DNA of 40,446 nucleotides from Pseudomonadales bacterium (lineage in GTDB: Bacteria; Pseudomonadota; Gammaproteobacteria; Pseudomonadales; Azotimanducaceae). Of the stretch, positions 18,614 through 27,843 are shown one piece after another. The stretch lies in the NCBI GenBank assembly GCA_028279305.1, contig JANQOA010000348.1, positions 1 to 40,446 of the forward strand. The letters are read 5' to 3'. The translations under genes and the position numbers were made by a program. The notes beneath the pieces are model-generated. The model ran no database searches. It was not told the origin of the DNA and saw nothing but the letters and a program-made list of their open reading frames with translations. Numbering within the stretch: position 1 is the first letter of the stretch; each line of letters opens with the position of its first letter.

Positions 18614-20364
18614 AGCACACCAGGCTGAGCGTCGGGGTTGTCCGCAACAGACTTAATGTCAGTTGACGGCGGCTTAACAATATCCATGCCTTCAACCAAG
18701 TAAGGCTGATCTTCCCGGACCAGCCGTCCCTCCTCGGATTTGAGGAGAATGACCGACTGCTCACACACGGCATTGTCACCCCTCCAGTCATTCATCAGGA
18801 CCCGCTTTTTCCATGCCAGACAAGGCTCCTCTCCTGACCTCGTCAACTGTCCGGTCCAGCCGCGGGCAGTCAGAAACAGACGCGGCATCTCTGCTTTTTC
18901 CATATCCGGAAAGGCAAAGATGTTTTCCAACGCGTACGGCAGACCGATGTATGCGCCCATGGACGCGTCGCCACCGTCAAACGGCGAGACGAAAAACCAT
19001 TCGTCCGCCTCAACCACAATCTTATCCCCTTTTGCCATATCGGCGCTGAGATCGACGACCTGATGAATAAGATCCGACGTAACCCGCCAGCCGGCTCGGT
19101 AGTCTTCCTGCACCTTCATCGCATACGCGGCATAAAACCAGATCATTGCCCAACCGGCGAAAGTCATCCCGTACCGCGCCGTTTGGCCCGGAAGCGGCCG
19201 GCGGCCAAGGACATCTCGACAGGCTACTATAACCAGCACAACACCGATTCCGGACATCAGGTAAAAGCGCGTGACTCTGCCGGCGAGCACAGAAGTGTCC
19301 GTCGGGTTCTGGGTCAAAGAGATCAGCGCGGCAGAGGCACCACCCACCAGAAACAGAGCTAGCCCGGCCCTGACGAGACGGTTGTCCCAGACGGACAATT
19401 TCTGATCTCCGACGGGAATGTCAGTTGCTCCGCCTACCCGGCGGAGAATGCTGGTGGCCAGTGCCGCGAATAACACAAGCCCCAGCGCGGGCAGCCAGTA
19501 GGGTGCTGCCGCCAGACTGAGCATTTGCACCGGCCAGTAGACAAACGTGGTCGCCGCGGCAACATCCGCCAGGATCAGGGTTTTCACCAATCCCCAGAGA
19601 GATTGACCGATATCAGCAAATGTTGACGAGGCTTGCTGCAGGCGCAGGTCGCTTTGCGGTGACCGGTAGACCGCGTAACCTACCAGCAGTGTTATCCAGA
19701 CCACAAAATAAGCCATCGTTTCCGTAAGCCAGCGTATGCGGTTGCTGCTCCTGCGCAGCAGGGGAGCAACGACGCACAAGAAATAGGCACTCTCATACAC
19801 CAGCAATGGAAATGGCAGCAGCAGTATGGCCGCCCAGCGCGCACGGGTCTGAAACACAAGCACATGCAGCAGCGCTAAAGCCAAAGATGTCTGTATAAAC
19901 AGGATATGAACCAGAAACTGCCGCGTTGTATCCGCTGGGAAAAGCAAGAACAGCACAGCTCCGAAAAACGCAACCTCTCTGTTGACCACCCGCCGCAGCA
20001 GGCAGTACAAAAGCATCGCGTTAAACGCCAACAGCACACACCCCAACAGATATAAGTTGCTGAAAGCGCCTGTTTCCCCCATATCGGAAACCAGAAACCT
20101 CGTCAGCATAAAACCCAGCGGGCGCCCGCTGAACGGTTGCGGGTTTTCCAGCGACCACATAATCGCGTGCATTGAGGCAGGCGGACCGCTGAAAGCAGGC
20201 ACAACAATAAACCAGTCATCCTCGTAAAACCCGAACTCCTGGAAGCTGAAAAAGTGCGCAAAAAACGAGATTGCCAACAGGGCAAAAACAATCCACACGA
20301 AGGTCAAAACCCTGCGGGAGAAGCCGCTAGCGCCTGCCGCTTCCATGCTTTCACCCATGCTCAA
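18589..20364 (-). CDS. Large multi-pass membrane protein, possible GT-C glycosyltransferase
   Basis: The 591-residue protein has about ten to twelve transmembrane helices, followed by a soluble C-terminal region from about residue 420. Just after the first helix lies F-Y-E-D-D-W-F, an acidic motif placed as in GT-C enzymes, which use polyisoprenyl-phosphate sugars in the periplasm. I do not recognise a specific family. It could be the transferase that uses the lipid-linked sugar made by the dolichyl-phosphate-mannose-synthase-like GT2 at 28166-29176. It starts 14 bases inside the upstream GT4 gene. Its end overlaps the convergent SGNH gene by 25 bases. Confidence 0.7.
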   Translation of the reverse strand: MSMGESMEAAGASGFSRRVLTFVWIVFALLAISFFAHFFSFQEFGFYEDDWFIVVPAFSGPPASMHAIMWSLENPQPFSGRPLGFMLTRFLVSDMGETGAFSNLYLLGCVLLAFNAMLLYCLLRRVVNREVAFFGAVLFLLFPADTTRQFLVHILFIQTSLALALLHVLVFQTRARWAAILLLPFPLLVYESAYFLCVVAPLLRRSSNRIRWLTETMAYFVVWITLLVGYAVYRSPQSDLRLQQASSTFADIGQSLWGLVKTLILADVAAATTFVYWPVQMLSLAAAPYWLPALGLVLFAALATSILRRVGGATDIPVGDQKLSVWDNRLVRAGLALFLVGGASAALISLTQNPTDTSVLAGRVTRFYLMSGIGVVLVIVACRDVLGRRPLPGQTARYGMTFAGWAMIWFYAAYAMKVQEDYRAGWRVTSDLIHQVVDLSADMAKGDKIVVEADEWFFVSPFDGGDASMGAYIGLPYALENIFAFPDMEKAEMPRLFLTARGWTGQLTRSGEEPCLAWKKRVLMNDWRGDNAVCEQSVILLKSEEGRLVREDQPYLVEGMDIVKPPSTDIKSVADNPDAQPGVLYDFVFAN

Positions 20365-21433
20365 GCTGCTCGATCACGTGAAGTGTCTGCTCAGCAGTTT
20401 TTACCCATGAAAACCGCAAGGCATTGCGCCGTGCCGCTTGCTGCAGCTGCGCGTAGAGGTTCTCGTCTGTCAACAAACGCCATAACCCATCGCAGATTTC
20501 CTCTGTGGATGTTGGATCCACAAGTATTCCCGCATCTGCAGCCACCTCAGGAAGCGAAGACCTGTTCGACACAACAACCGGTTTGCCGAAAGACAAGGCC
20601 TCCAACACGGGCAAGCCGAAACCTTCATACAGGGACGGCACCAGTACTACCCGGGCACTGGCGTACAGGCGGCCAAGCCGCTTATCGCTGACTCCGCCAA
20701 GGTAGTCCACACCTTCCGCCGCAGACGATGCCAGCCTCCGCTGCAGGTGCCCGCTCTTCCAGCCCGCATTGCCCGCTACCACCAGTCGTACCGGCACCCC
20801 GAGTTTGGCACGCAACATCTGAAATGCATCCAATGCCCGCGCAAAGTTCTTGCGCGGCTCTACCGTGCCGACCATGAGAATCGTCGGACAAGCCGGTTGC
20901 GTTTGCTCACCGGAATCATAAGGCTGTAACGACGAGCCGAGCGGGGTTACATAAACTCTGGATCTGACGGACGGCCACAATTCTATGAGATCACTTGCGG
21001 TGGAGACCGAGGGCGTGAGGATGGCGTCAGCCAGCCGGACCGAGGCGCCCATCAACATCCGTTCGTTTATATTCGCCATTCTCATCATGGTCTCGGGGTA
21101 CTTTTGCCAGACGAGATCGTGAACCGTCAACAGCTTCCGCTTCGCGGGGACCCGCAATGGCAGATGATGGCGGGGCGACCAGAACAGGTCTATGCAGTCT
21201 TTTTTTGCCCAGGCCGGAAAGCGCGTCTGTGCAAACAACGTACTGCCCAGCTTACCGCCGCCCGTCCCCGTGCGGACCTTTACCCGATCCGCGCGCTCAA
21301 ACTCAAATTTATCGTTGGAATAGAGGTACCACTGGTGCGGAGAATCCACAAGCAGCTTCAGTAACTCGGTCAGGTACCTGAAAATCCCGGTGCCGGGATG
21401 ACTTAATGGCCTGGCATCAACCGCAATTTTCAA
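20351..21433 (-). CDS. GT4-family glycosyltransferase
   Basis: The 360-residue GT-B protein starts with a typical donor-fold strand and Gly loop (D-A-R-P-L-S-H-P-G-T-G-I). The C-terminal GT4 signature includes G-T-V-E-P-R-K-N and E-G-F-G-L-P-V-L-E, the E-x7-E motif that contacts the sugar nucleotide. It resembles mannosyl- or rhamnosyltransferases of O-antigen loci; the donor cannot be told from sequence alone. It has no membrane segment and acts at the cytoplasmic face. It is followed with overlap by the membrane protein gene and preceded by another GT4 gene at 20 bases, in one minus-strand operon. Confidence 0.92.
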   Translation of the reverse strand: MKIAVDARPLSHPGTGIFRYLTELLKLLVDSPHQWYLYSNDKFEFERADRVKVRTGTGGGKLGSTLFAQTRFPAWAKKDCIDLFWSPRHHLPLRVPAKRKLLTVHDLVWQKYPETMMRMANINERMLMGASVRLADAILTPSVSTASDLIELWPSVRSRVYVTPLGSSLQPYDSGEQTQPACPTILMVGTVEPRKNFARALDAFQMLRAKLGVPVRLVVAGNAGWKSGHLQRRLASSAAEGVDYLGGVSDKRLGRLYASARVVLVPSLYEGFGLPVLEALSFGKPVVVSNRSSLPEVAADAGILVDPTSTEEICDGLWRLLTDENLYAQLQQAARRNALRFSWVKTAEQTLHVIEQLEHG

Positions 21434-21453
21434 CCTGGAATCCGCAGCACCGC

Positions 21454-22659
21454 CTAGGGCTCCTCCGCCATCTGCCGGTATATCCTGGAATAGCGGACCC
21501 CCATGAGTTTTCCGGTGAACAGTTTTTCATACCTGCGGCGGGCCCCTTCACCCAACCGGCGGGAAACAAGCGGATCACGCCACAATGCATCCATGGCCTG
21601 ACGCAGTGCTTTCGGCGAGCCGGGCGGCACCACCAGCCCGGTTTCATTGTGGATGTTTACATGACTGGTACCCGATCCAACTTCGGTGGAAATCAGCGGT
21701 TTGCCAAACATTGACCCTTCCAGCAAGGTAACGCCAAAAGCTTCGGACCGCAGATACGACGGGAAAACAACGGCTTTGCACAACTGGAACAGCGCGTTTT
21801 TCTGCGCATTGTCCACGTACCCGGCAAAAATGACGTTGTCTATTCCCTCCGCTTTGACCTGCGCCTCCAACTCTTGCTGGGTGGGCCCGGAGCCGGCAAT
21901 TACAACCTTAAAGGGCGCATCCTTGATAGCCTCGAGAAGTATGTGCAGACCTTTGTAGTAACGCAGTACCCCTACGAACAGAAAGAAATCCTCGCCAAAA
22001 GCCGCGCGGGTCTGCTCAAGCAGAGAAGTGCCGGGCTGATCCGCACAGTTTTCTTCTATGCCAATGGGCACTACCTGCACCTTGGAGGAGAACCGCGTCA
22101 GAACGTCGCTGGTTGCGAAGTAGTTGGGAGAAGTGCAAACAATCCGGTCTACCGATCCCAAAAACGAATTCATCAACGGCTGATAGAGCATTACCCAATA
22201 TTTCTGCCGCACGATATCGGAGTGGTAGGTCACTACAGTCGGCTTGTTGACCTTGGTGGCAAAATGCAGAATATCCACAAACGGCCATGGAAAGTGATAG
22301 TGAACAATATCAGCCCATTCCACGAGCCGCCGGAAGTACGCAAACGCCGACAACGAAAAGCCGCAGGAGGCCACTTCAAACAACTGCCTGGGACGATAAA
22401 CTTTGGCTTCCCTGCGCCTGACAATCTTTTGCTGTGGATTAACGCTGAGGGCCAGCACCCTGGACTCGACCCCGTGGGGTATCGAATTCTCACATATTTG
22501 CCGGATTACTTCTTCCAGGCCACCATGTGTGTCCGGGAAGTAGGTCCGGTAAACGTGCAGAACTTTGATCTTCGCCGCCGCCTGATCACCGGCATCACCT
22601 TGCGCCGCCGACCAGGATTTTGCGTCTGATTCAGCCAGTTCTAACCTTGTAATTGCCAT
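21454..22659 (-). CDS. GT4-family glycosyltransferase
   Basis: The 401-residue GT-B glycosyltransferase has an N-terminal domain with Y-F-P-D-T-H-G-G-L-E-E and T-Y-H-S-D-I-V. The C-terminal GT4 part has F-V-G-V-L-R-Y-Y-K-G, G-S-G-P, and E-A-F-G-V-T-L-L-E as its E-x7-E motif. The closest look-alikes are WbdB/WbnK-type O-antigen mannosyltransferases; the donor is uncertain. The first 30 residues are non-conserved in appearance, so the true start may be further in. It is the second gene of the minus-strand run that also holds the GT2 gene at 22720-23514. Confidence 0.92.
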   Translation of the reverse strand: MAITRLELAESDAKSWSAAQGDAGDQAAAKIKVLHVYRTYFPDTHGGLEEVIRQICENSIPHGVESRVLALSVNPQQKIVRRREAKVYRPRQLFEVASCGFSLSAFAYFRRLVEWADIVHYHFPWPFVDILHFATKVNKPTVVTYHSDIVRQKYWVMLYQPLMNSFLGSVDRIVCTSPNYFATSDVLTRFSSKVQVVPIGIEENCADQPGTSLLEQTRAAFGEDFFLFVGVLRYYKGLHILLEAIKDAPFKVVIAGSGPTQQELEAQVKAEGIDNVIFAGYVDNAQKNALFQLCKAVVFPSYLRSEAFGVTLLEGSMFGKPLISTEVGSGTSHVNIHNETGLVVPPGSPKALRQAMDALWRDPLVSRRLGEGARRRYEKLFTGKLMGVRYSRIYRQMAEEP

Positions 22660-22719
22660 CGGGTGCAGATTAACACAACTCTATTGTCGAGCATCGCCAC
22701 TCATGCCGCACATAAAGAT

Positions 22720-23514
22720 TCAACCAATCGAATAAATCTCTTTCTGCAAACACTCAAGGTGTTCAGCTGATACGCGCCCACGCCATTTAATATATTCCCG
22801 CAGCAGTGCGCCCAGCGCACGGTCGGGAAAACGATGCCGGATTCCGTACCGCGATTGTATCTCGGACACTTCGGCTTTGCCCACCCGGTTATTGAGGGTG
22901 GCGGTCTTGGATTGGCTGTGCACCCGGAACGCCGCCCAATAGTCTTCAACACGGCGCAGCGCGCCCCGCTCCATAAGCCGCACAAACAGATCAAAGTCCA
23001 TGGCAAAATCGAGCGAACTATCTATGCCGCCGCACTGACGCATGGCATCGTAGCGCCAGAAACAGGTCTCCTGTGGAATGTAATCCCACCTTCGCATCAG
23101 GTAGCTGACATGCCCGGGCAAACGCCACACGCCGGTTACATGGTCGTCCGGATCAATAAATACTCTGTTGCTGTAACACCCGACAACATCCGCTGAGGCA
23201 TCACCCAAATAGTCCAGCGCCTTGCCAATTGCATTAGGGAGAAACAGATCGTCGCTGTTCAGGTAACAAGCGTAAGCAGCAGGGTGCATCTCAAATCCAT
23301 AACGCAGGGCTTCAGCCTGACCGCCGTCACGCACATAGATATGCGATATTCTGTCCGCCCACCGTTCAAGCACAGTATGTGTCTGATCGGTTGATCCCCC
23401 ATCAACTACAACGTATGTATCGTCTTCGCCAAGCTGGGAGATTACACTTCTAATTGTGCGTTCAATGAACGCACCCTGATTCAACGTGGGTGTGACTATG
23501 GTCAGACGTGTCAT
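22720..23514 (-). CDS. GT2-family glycosyltransferase
   Basis: The 264-residue GT-A protein has the GT2 opening I-V-T-P-T-L-N-Q-G and V-V-D-G-G-S-T-D. The metal-binding region is N-S-D-D at about residue 90. The acceptor side has D-F-A-M-D-F-D-L-F-V-R, close to the usual E-D-x-x-L position. No transmembrane helix is visible. It would add one sugar to the growing lipid-linked glycan in the cytoplasm. It is divergent from the GT2 gene at 23539 with only 24 bases between the proposed starts. Confidence 0.92.
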   Translation of the reverse strand: MTRLTIVTPTLNQGAFIERTIRSVISQLGEDDTYVVVDGGSTDQTHTVLERWADRISHIYVRDGGQAEALRYGFEMHPAAYACYLNSDDLFLPNAIGKALDYLGDASADVVGCYSNRVFIDPDDHVTGVWRLPGHVSYLMRRWDYIPQETCFWRYDAMRQCGGIDSSLDFAMDFDLFVRLMERGALRRVEDYWAAFRVHSQSKTATLNNRVGKAEVSEIQSRYGIRHRFPDRALGALLREYIKWRGRVSAEHLECLQKEIYSIG

Positions 23515-23538
23515 GCAATCGAAGGGTAGATACCGCTA

Positions 23539-24357
23539 TTGGAAGAAAGATGCTCAAATGCAGCTCAATTGTATAATCGCGCCGCGCTGAGCGTAATCAC
23601 ACCCGTTTTAAACGCAATTGACACGTTGCCTGAATGTTTAGCCAGCGTCGAGCGTTATCTTGGGGCAACCTGCGAACACATCGTGGTTGATGGCGGCTCA
23701 ACAGACGGCTGCTGGGAACTTCTGCAGGCAAACGTATTTGTCACCGCCTTCAAACAGCGCTCCGCCGGTTTAAGCGCAGCCTTGAATGAAGCGCTGGAAA
23801 AAGCCACCGGCAGATATATTGTTGTTCTAAATGCCGACGACTACTTCGTTGAACAGATCCGCGAAGTACTTGATTGGCTCACCCGCGATCCTGCGCCCGG
23901 GGCAGTCTTATATACGGATATCACCCAGCAGGATCCGCTGACCGGACGCTCGATCATCTGTCACGCTGACATCGCCCAGGCCGCTAAGTACATGAGCGTC
24001 TACCACAGTGGTCTGTTTGTGCCCCGGAAGGTTTATGCGGAAGTCGGCCGCTACCGGGATGATTACAAGCTGGCCATGGACAGCAATTGGGTGCACCGTT
24101 GCCTGGCCGCCGAAGTAAATTTTGTTAAATTGTCAGTTAATGCTTGTACAATGCGGCTGAGAGGCAGAAGTCACCTCTACACTTTTGCGGCCATGCGGGA
24201 GTTTGAGCGTTCAGTGGTGGAGACCAACCTGCGTGGGCCTGTTGTTGCCCGCTTGTTTCGAATACGGCAAACCATATTCCACACTCTGTTTAAAGCAGAA
24301 TTGATCCAGCGTATCTGGCTGCGGCTGAGCCGCGGCAGCAACGGGTATACCAGGTGA
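23539..24357 (+). CDS. GT2-family glycosyltransferase
   Basis: The 272-residue GT2 protein has S-V-I-T-P-V-L-N, V-V-D-G-G-S-T-D-G and V-L-N-A-D-D-Y-F (DXD-like) in the expected order, then a Trp/Asp-containing acceptor region (M-D-S-N-W-V). The start is uncertain: TTG at 23539 or 23569 are the only candidates before the conserved strand, because TAG lies in frame just upstream. Its stop overlaps the next gene start by 4 bases (GTGA), which indicates translational coupling. Donor and acceptor are unknown. Confidence 0.9.
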   Translation: MEERCSNAAQLYNRAALSVITPVLNAIDTLPECLASVERYLGATCEHIVVDGGSTDGCWELLQANVFVTAFKQRSAGLSAALNEALEKATGRYIVVLNADDYFVEQIREVLDWLTRDPAPGAVLYTDITQQDPLTGRSIICHADIAQAAKYMSVYHSGLFVPRKVYAEVGRYRDDYKLAMDSNWVHRCLAAEVNFVKLSVNACTMRLRGRSHLYTFAAMREFERSVVETNLRGPVVARLFRIRQTIFHTLFKAELIQRIWLRLSRGSNGYTR

Positions 24358-25274
24358 CCCCAAAAGTCAGCGTGATTTTGTGCACCTATAATCCGCGCGC
24401 GGAATTTTTCGCCCTGGCTCTGCGCTCGATCGGTGCGCAGACCCTGCCGTATACGGATTTCGAAGTGTTGGTAGTGGACAACAATTCCAGTACAGCCTTG
24501 CGCCTGGAAGACGTCGCACAACTGGCGGGAATGCCCATCAGATTGATCCGGGAAACAAAACAAGGGCTCACACATGCCAGAGTGGCAGGCATAAAATCTT
24601 CGCGGGCACAGTTGCTGGTTTTTGTCGATGATGACAACGAACTGGCCCACAACTACCTGGAAACCGCTTTGCAGATCGCCCACCGGCACCCGGGCCTGGG
24701 AGCATTCGGCGGCATTGCTGAAGGTGTCCTGGAAAAGAGCGTGAGCCGGTTCAAAATCGGTCTTCTACCGCAACTGGGAATTCGCAACTATGGTCTCGAT
24801 CGTATTGAGGGGCCCGGCGACCATTGGGGACAATGGGAACCCATCGGCGCAGGTCTGGTGGTGCAAAAATCCGTAGCTGATGAGTTCGTCAGATTTGTCG
24901 AGAATAACCTTCAAGCCGGAGAACTGGGGCGCAAGTCAGGCAACTTAATGAGCGGCGAAGATTCACTGTTTTCCCGTCTGGCTCATCGGCAGAACCTGTT
25001 GTGTGCCTACGAACCAGGACTTTCGCTAAGGCACTATATGTCAAAAAACCGGCTGAAAACTTCTTATCTCTGCAGGCTGATTTACGGTCACGGCAGAAGC
25101 TACGTACTGCTGGCGTCACTTACCGGGGAAGCGGTTGAGAAGGTGCCTAAATCAAAACTGAAGCTGCTGGCTGCAAACTTCCGCCACCGCCTGCACACCG
25201 GCAGTATCGCCAGCGCCGCTATAATGATCCTCTGGGACGCCGGGTACTATGACCAAATGAACAACGGGGATTGA
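24354..25274 (+). CDS. GT2-family glycosyltransferase
   Basis: The 306-residue GT2 protein has V-S-V-I-L-C-T-Y-N, V-V-D-N-N-S-S and V-D-D-D-N-E as nucleotide- and metal-binding motifs. An acceptor region follows with S-G-E-D-S-L-F, which matches the E-D-x-x-L/F signature. The GTG start lies inside the stop of the preceding GT2 gene. These two genes are a small plus-strand island between minus-strand runs. There are no transmembrane helices, and specificity cannot be inferred. Confidence 0.92.
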   Translation: MTPKVSVILCTYNPRAEFFALALRSIGAQTLPYTDFEVLVVDNNSSTALRLEDVAQLAGMPIRLIRETKQGLTHARVAGIKSSRAQLLVFVDDDNELAHNYLETALQIAHRHPGLGAFGGIAEGVLEKSVSRFKIGLLPQLGIRNYGLDRIEGPGDHWGQWEPIGAGLVVQKSVADEFVRFVENNLQAGELGRKSGNLMSGEDSLFSRLAHRQNLLCAYEPGLSLRHYMSKNRLKTSYLCRLIYGHGRSYVLLASLTGEAVEKVPKSKLKLLAANFRHRLHTGSIASAAIMILWDAGYYDQMNNGD

Positions 25275-25282
25275 GCGCCGCG

Positions 25283-27076
25283 TTAACATGAAAGCTGGGC
25301 GATTGTCTGATCGATCTTCGGAGCAAGCTTGAAGCCACAGATTCCCGCCAGGCCGACCAGCCGCGACTTACGTATTTCAGCAAGGTTGTTAACAGCAATA
25401 GAGACCAGTTCACCATAGTATCTGTTGCGCTCTTGCAGCCGTTCAAGGTTCTCGGCGGATCTCGCTTTATAACCGTTCCTGGAATCCTCAGTTTCAATCA
25501 GTTTCTCTTCCAGGCGCTTGATCTGTAGTTCCGCATCAGCCAGTTTTTGCCCTATTTCCTCAGCCTGCTTAAGGCTCGACTCAAGGTTCACACTGACCGC
25601 CTGCAGTTCCGCTTGGGCAACCTGAAGCGAGTTTTGCGCTTCGCCGCTCTCTCGCTGATACCTGTTCCTTTCGTCAATCACCTGCTCCACGGAGTCCTTG
25701 ACGTTGGCTAACGCGGAGGTCAGGACGTCCAGTTCGCGCAGTGCGTAAATTGACAAATCCGACGACTCATCTGCCTGCTGTTGATCATATGCGTCGAGTT
25801 CCAGTATCCGCTCCAGATTTCTGGTCACGTCCAGCGCCGCGTTACTCGCGTCCAGAAGTTGACGGAATGCCCCATTCAAGCGGTGCAGCTCCGACAGATT
25901 GTGCAGGGCGATGGCCTTGGAGACACCAAACAAATCCTGCATTTCCAGCACCGCCTCTTCCGGCGGGGTAGCGCTGGCCTTGGAGGTTACCGGCGTTGCG
26001 CCGTCACTGCGTATGTGATCGTGCAATCCCCGGAAAGAAGCACACAAGTCCAGAACAGCCCGGCGTTCCTTCGTGAGCGCTTCGGCGGCCGCGTGAATCT
26101 GCTCTGCAGCCACGCCTTTGCCGTATACATCTTTTGCTATCCGCAGGTTCGCAGCTGGAGCCCGGCTAAGGATATCGTTCACCTGGTTGACATCCCGGCA
26201 GAGAAAAAAGTTCTGATACCACACCGGGTGTGCTAGCTGCGCTACCTGTAAGACGTTCAATTCTCCGTTGTATACACAGATCTCAAACCCCAGCGCCCTG
26301 ATATCTGCTTCCAGGATTTCCGTAGAGGAATCGAAACGTTCCAGGTTCAGCTTTGAAAACTCCACGATTATGACGCCGTCAAAGGCAGCCAGGAAATCTT
26401 TGCCGCCTTGAAAAAACTCACCCTCAGCGCCCTCAATGTCAACTTTTATCAGGCATGGGTCGAAGTCCGTTAAGCCGGCGGTAACGCTGTCCAACGTCTG
26501 AGTTCTAACGCGCATGGTAGATTCTTCCGCGCCGGCAATATGTCCAAAAGAACTTTGCTGGGGCGTATCTACGACAAACCCGGCCTCACCCTCCTGCGCG
26601 GTTATTGCGATAGGCAGAATCTCCGCACCTCCGGTGTTGTCGCGTAACAGCGCATGCAGCTCCTCATTAGGTTCAACACAGACAGTGCGCCCTCCGGGTC
26701 CGGTGATTTTCCCCGCTGTTGCAGCATGCATGCCCGCGTGCGCGCCAATATCGAGGAACTGCTGATTTTTCCTCAGATAGGCCCATAGGAACGAAGTTTC
26801 GGTGTATTCAAACCAACCCTGGCGGATATATTCCGCAACCAGGTCACCCGCCGGAAAGGTCAGCCACCCGGTATGTTCCAAATGAAGATGCTCAGTGGTC
26901 TTCGTTGCCAAAAAATGCCTCCACGTGCCGCAGCGGGCTTCGCCGGATAGTATACAGAACTTACAAACAACCTTTATCAGTTGTTGGACAGGCAAAAAGG
27001 CAAAACGCTCCGTGTCCGGGAGTCTGTAAATGTTGTTCCAGTAAGGGTTTTGATAGAATCGGGTAATGACGGACAA
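25283..27076 (-). CDS. FkbM-family methyltransferase with long C-terminal coiled coil
   Basis: The 597-residue protein has an N-terminal FkbM methyltransferase domain: F-L-D-I-G-A-H-A-G at 107-115 (SAM motif I), V-E-P-N at 134-137, and K-V-D-I-E-G-A-E at 211-218. A middle helical region leads to a predicted coiled coil at about 440-570, rich in Glu, Gln, Leu and Arg, and then a more hydrophobic C-terminus. FkbM enzymes often O-methylate sugars. The coiled coil suggests a scaffold, oligomerisation or molecular-ruler role as in WbdD of E. coli O9a, though the domain types differ. The best start is TTG at 27076, which overlaps the start of the divergent methyltransferase gene by 11 bases. Confidence 0.85.
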   Translation of the reverse strand: MSVITRFYQNPYWNNIYRLPDTERFAFLPVQQLIKVVCKFCILSGEARCGTWRHFLATKTTEHLHLEHTGWLTFPAGDLVAEYIRQGWFEYTETSFLWAYLRKNQQFLDIGAHAGMHAATAGKITGPGGRTVCVEPNEELHALLRDNTGGAEILPIAITAQEGEAGFVVDTPQQSSFGHIAGAEESTMRVRTQTLDSVTAGLTDFDPCLIKVDIEGAEGEFFQGGKDFLAAFDGVIIVEFSKLNLERFDSSTEILEADIRALGFEICVYNGELNVLQVAQLAHPVWYQNFFLCRDVNQVNDILSRAPAANLRIAKDVYGKGVAAEQIHAAAEALTKERRAVLDLCASFRGLHDHIRSDGATPVTSKASATPPEEAVLEMQDLFGVSKAIALHNLSELHRLNGAFRQLLDASNAALDVTRNLERILELDAYDQQQADESSDLSIYALRELDVLTSALANVKDSVEQVIDERNRYQRESGEAQNSLQVAQAELQAVSVNLESSLKQAEEIGQKLADAELQIKRLEEKLIETEDSRNGYKARSAENLERLQERNRYYGELVSIAVNNLAEIRKSRLVGLAGICGFKLAPKIDQTIAQLSC

Positions 27077-27836
27077 ACTCGAACAGCAGCGGCTTCACTT
27101 CAACAGTATTTCCCAACGCTATAAGTCAGCCAGGAGCAATGAGTCCCACCAGGAGTTGAAGAACCTGATCTGGGCGGATGCGTTGCAAGACCTGAAGTTG
27201 GATGCGCACGGCGATACAGTTGTACTTGAGCCCATGTGCGGTTTTGCTGAAGGCCGGAAAATCCTCAGCCAGGCTCTGGGAGCCGATTTTCAATATCACG
27301 GTTTCGACTACAGTGACAGCGTAGTGGAAGATCTGCAGCGCAGCGACCCGTCAATCAATGTAGAGCAAGCTGACGTCACGTCTTTTGACACGGATCAGCG
27401 GTTCGACATCATCATTCTGATCGGAGGACTCCACCATGTACCCGACAACGCGGCTGAAGTTGTCCGCAACATGGCCAGGTTGCTCAAACCCGGCGGTATA
27501 TTCATAAATCTGGAGCCTACACACGGTAACCCGATAACCAGATGGGTGCGCGACGCCATTTATCAAAGAAACTCGCTTTTTGATCAAGAGACTGAGCGGG
27601 CGTTTGCGGTAGAGGAATTGCAGTCAATGTTCGAAGCTGCGGGGCTCAGCCACAAACTCATGACCTTCCCGGGCTTGCTGACCTACATCCTCTACTACAA
27701 TCCTGATGCCTTTCCGGCCTTGAATAAGGGCGGGGTTGCGTGGGTGCAGCGGCTATATGCGCTGGAGCGTCCTCTGTATCAAACGCGAATTGCCCGTTGG
27801 CTATCATTTGCCACACTCTCTATCTGGCAGAAATGA
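27066..27836 (+). CDS. Class I SAM-dependent methyltransferase
   Basis: The 256-residue protein has a Rossmann methyltransferase core: V-L-E-P-M-C-G-F-A-E-G at 53-63 (motif I, with Met-Cys in place of the usual Gly-x-Gly), an acidic F-D-Y-S at about 80-83, I-L-I-G-G-L-H-H-V at about 117-125 and L-L-K-P-G-G at 139-144. This is a UbiE/Methyltransf_11-like arrangement. In this setting it may methylate a sugar or sugar nucleotide, but nothing in the sequence fixes the substrate. It starts head-to-head with, and 11 bases inside, the FkbM gene, and converges on the small flippase-like gene with a 7-base gap. Confidence 0.87.
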   Translation: MTDKLEQQRLHFNSISQRYKSARSNESHQELKNLIWADALQDLKLDAHGDTVVLEPMCGFAEGRKILSQALGADFQYHGFDYSDSVVEDLQRSDPSINVEQADVTSFDTDQRFDIIILIGGLHHVPDNAAEVVRNMARLLKPGGIFINLEPTHGNPITRWVRDAIYQRNSLFDQETERAFAVEELQSMFEAAGLSHKLMTFPGLLTYILYYNPDAFPALNKGGVAWVQRLYALERPLYQTRIARWLSFATLSIWQK

Positions 27837-27843
27837 GCTCCCG

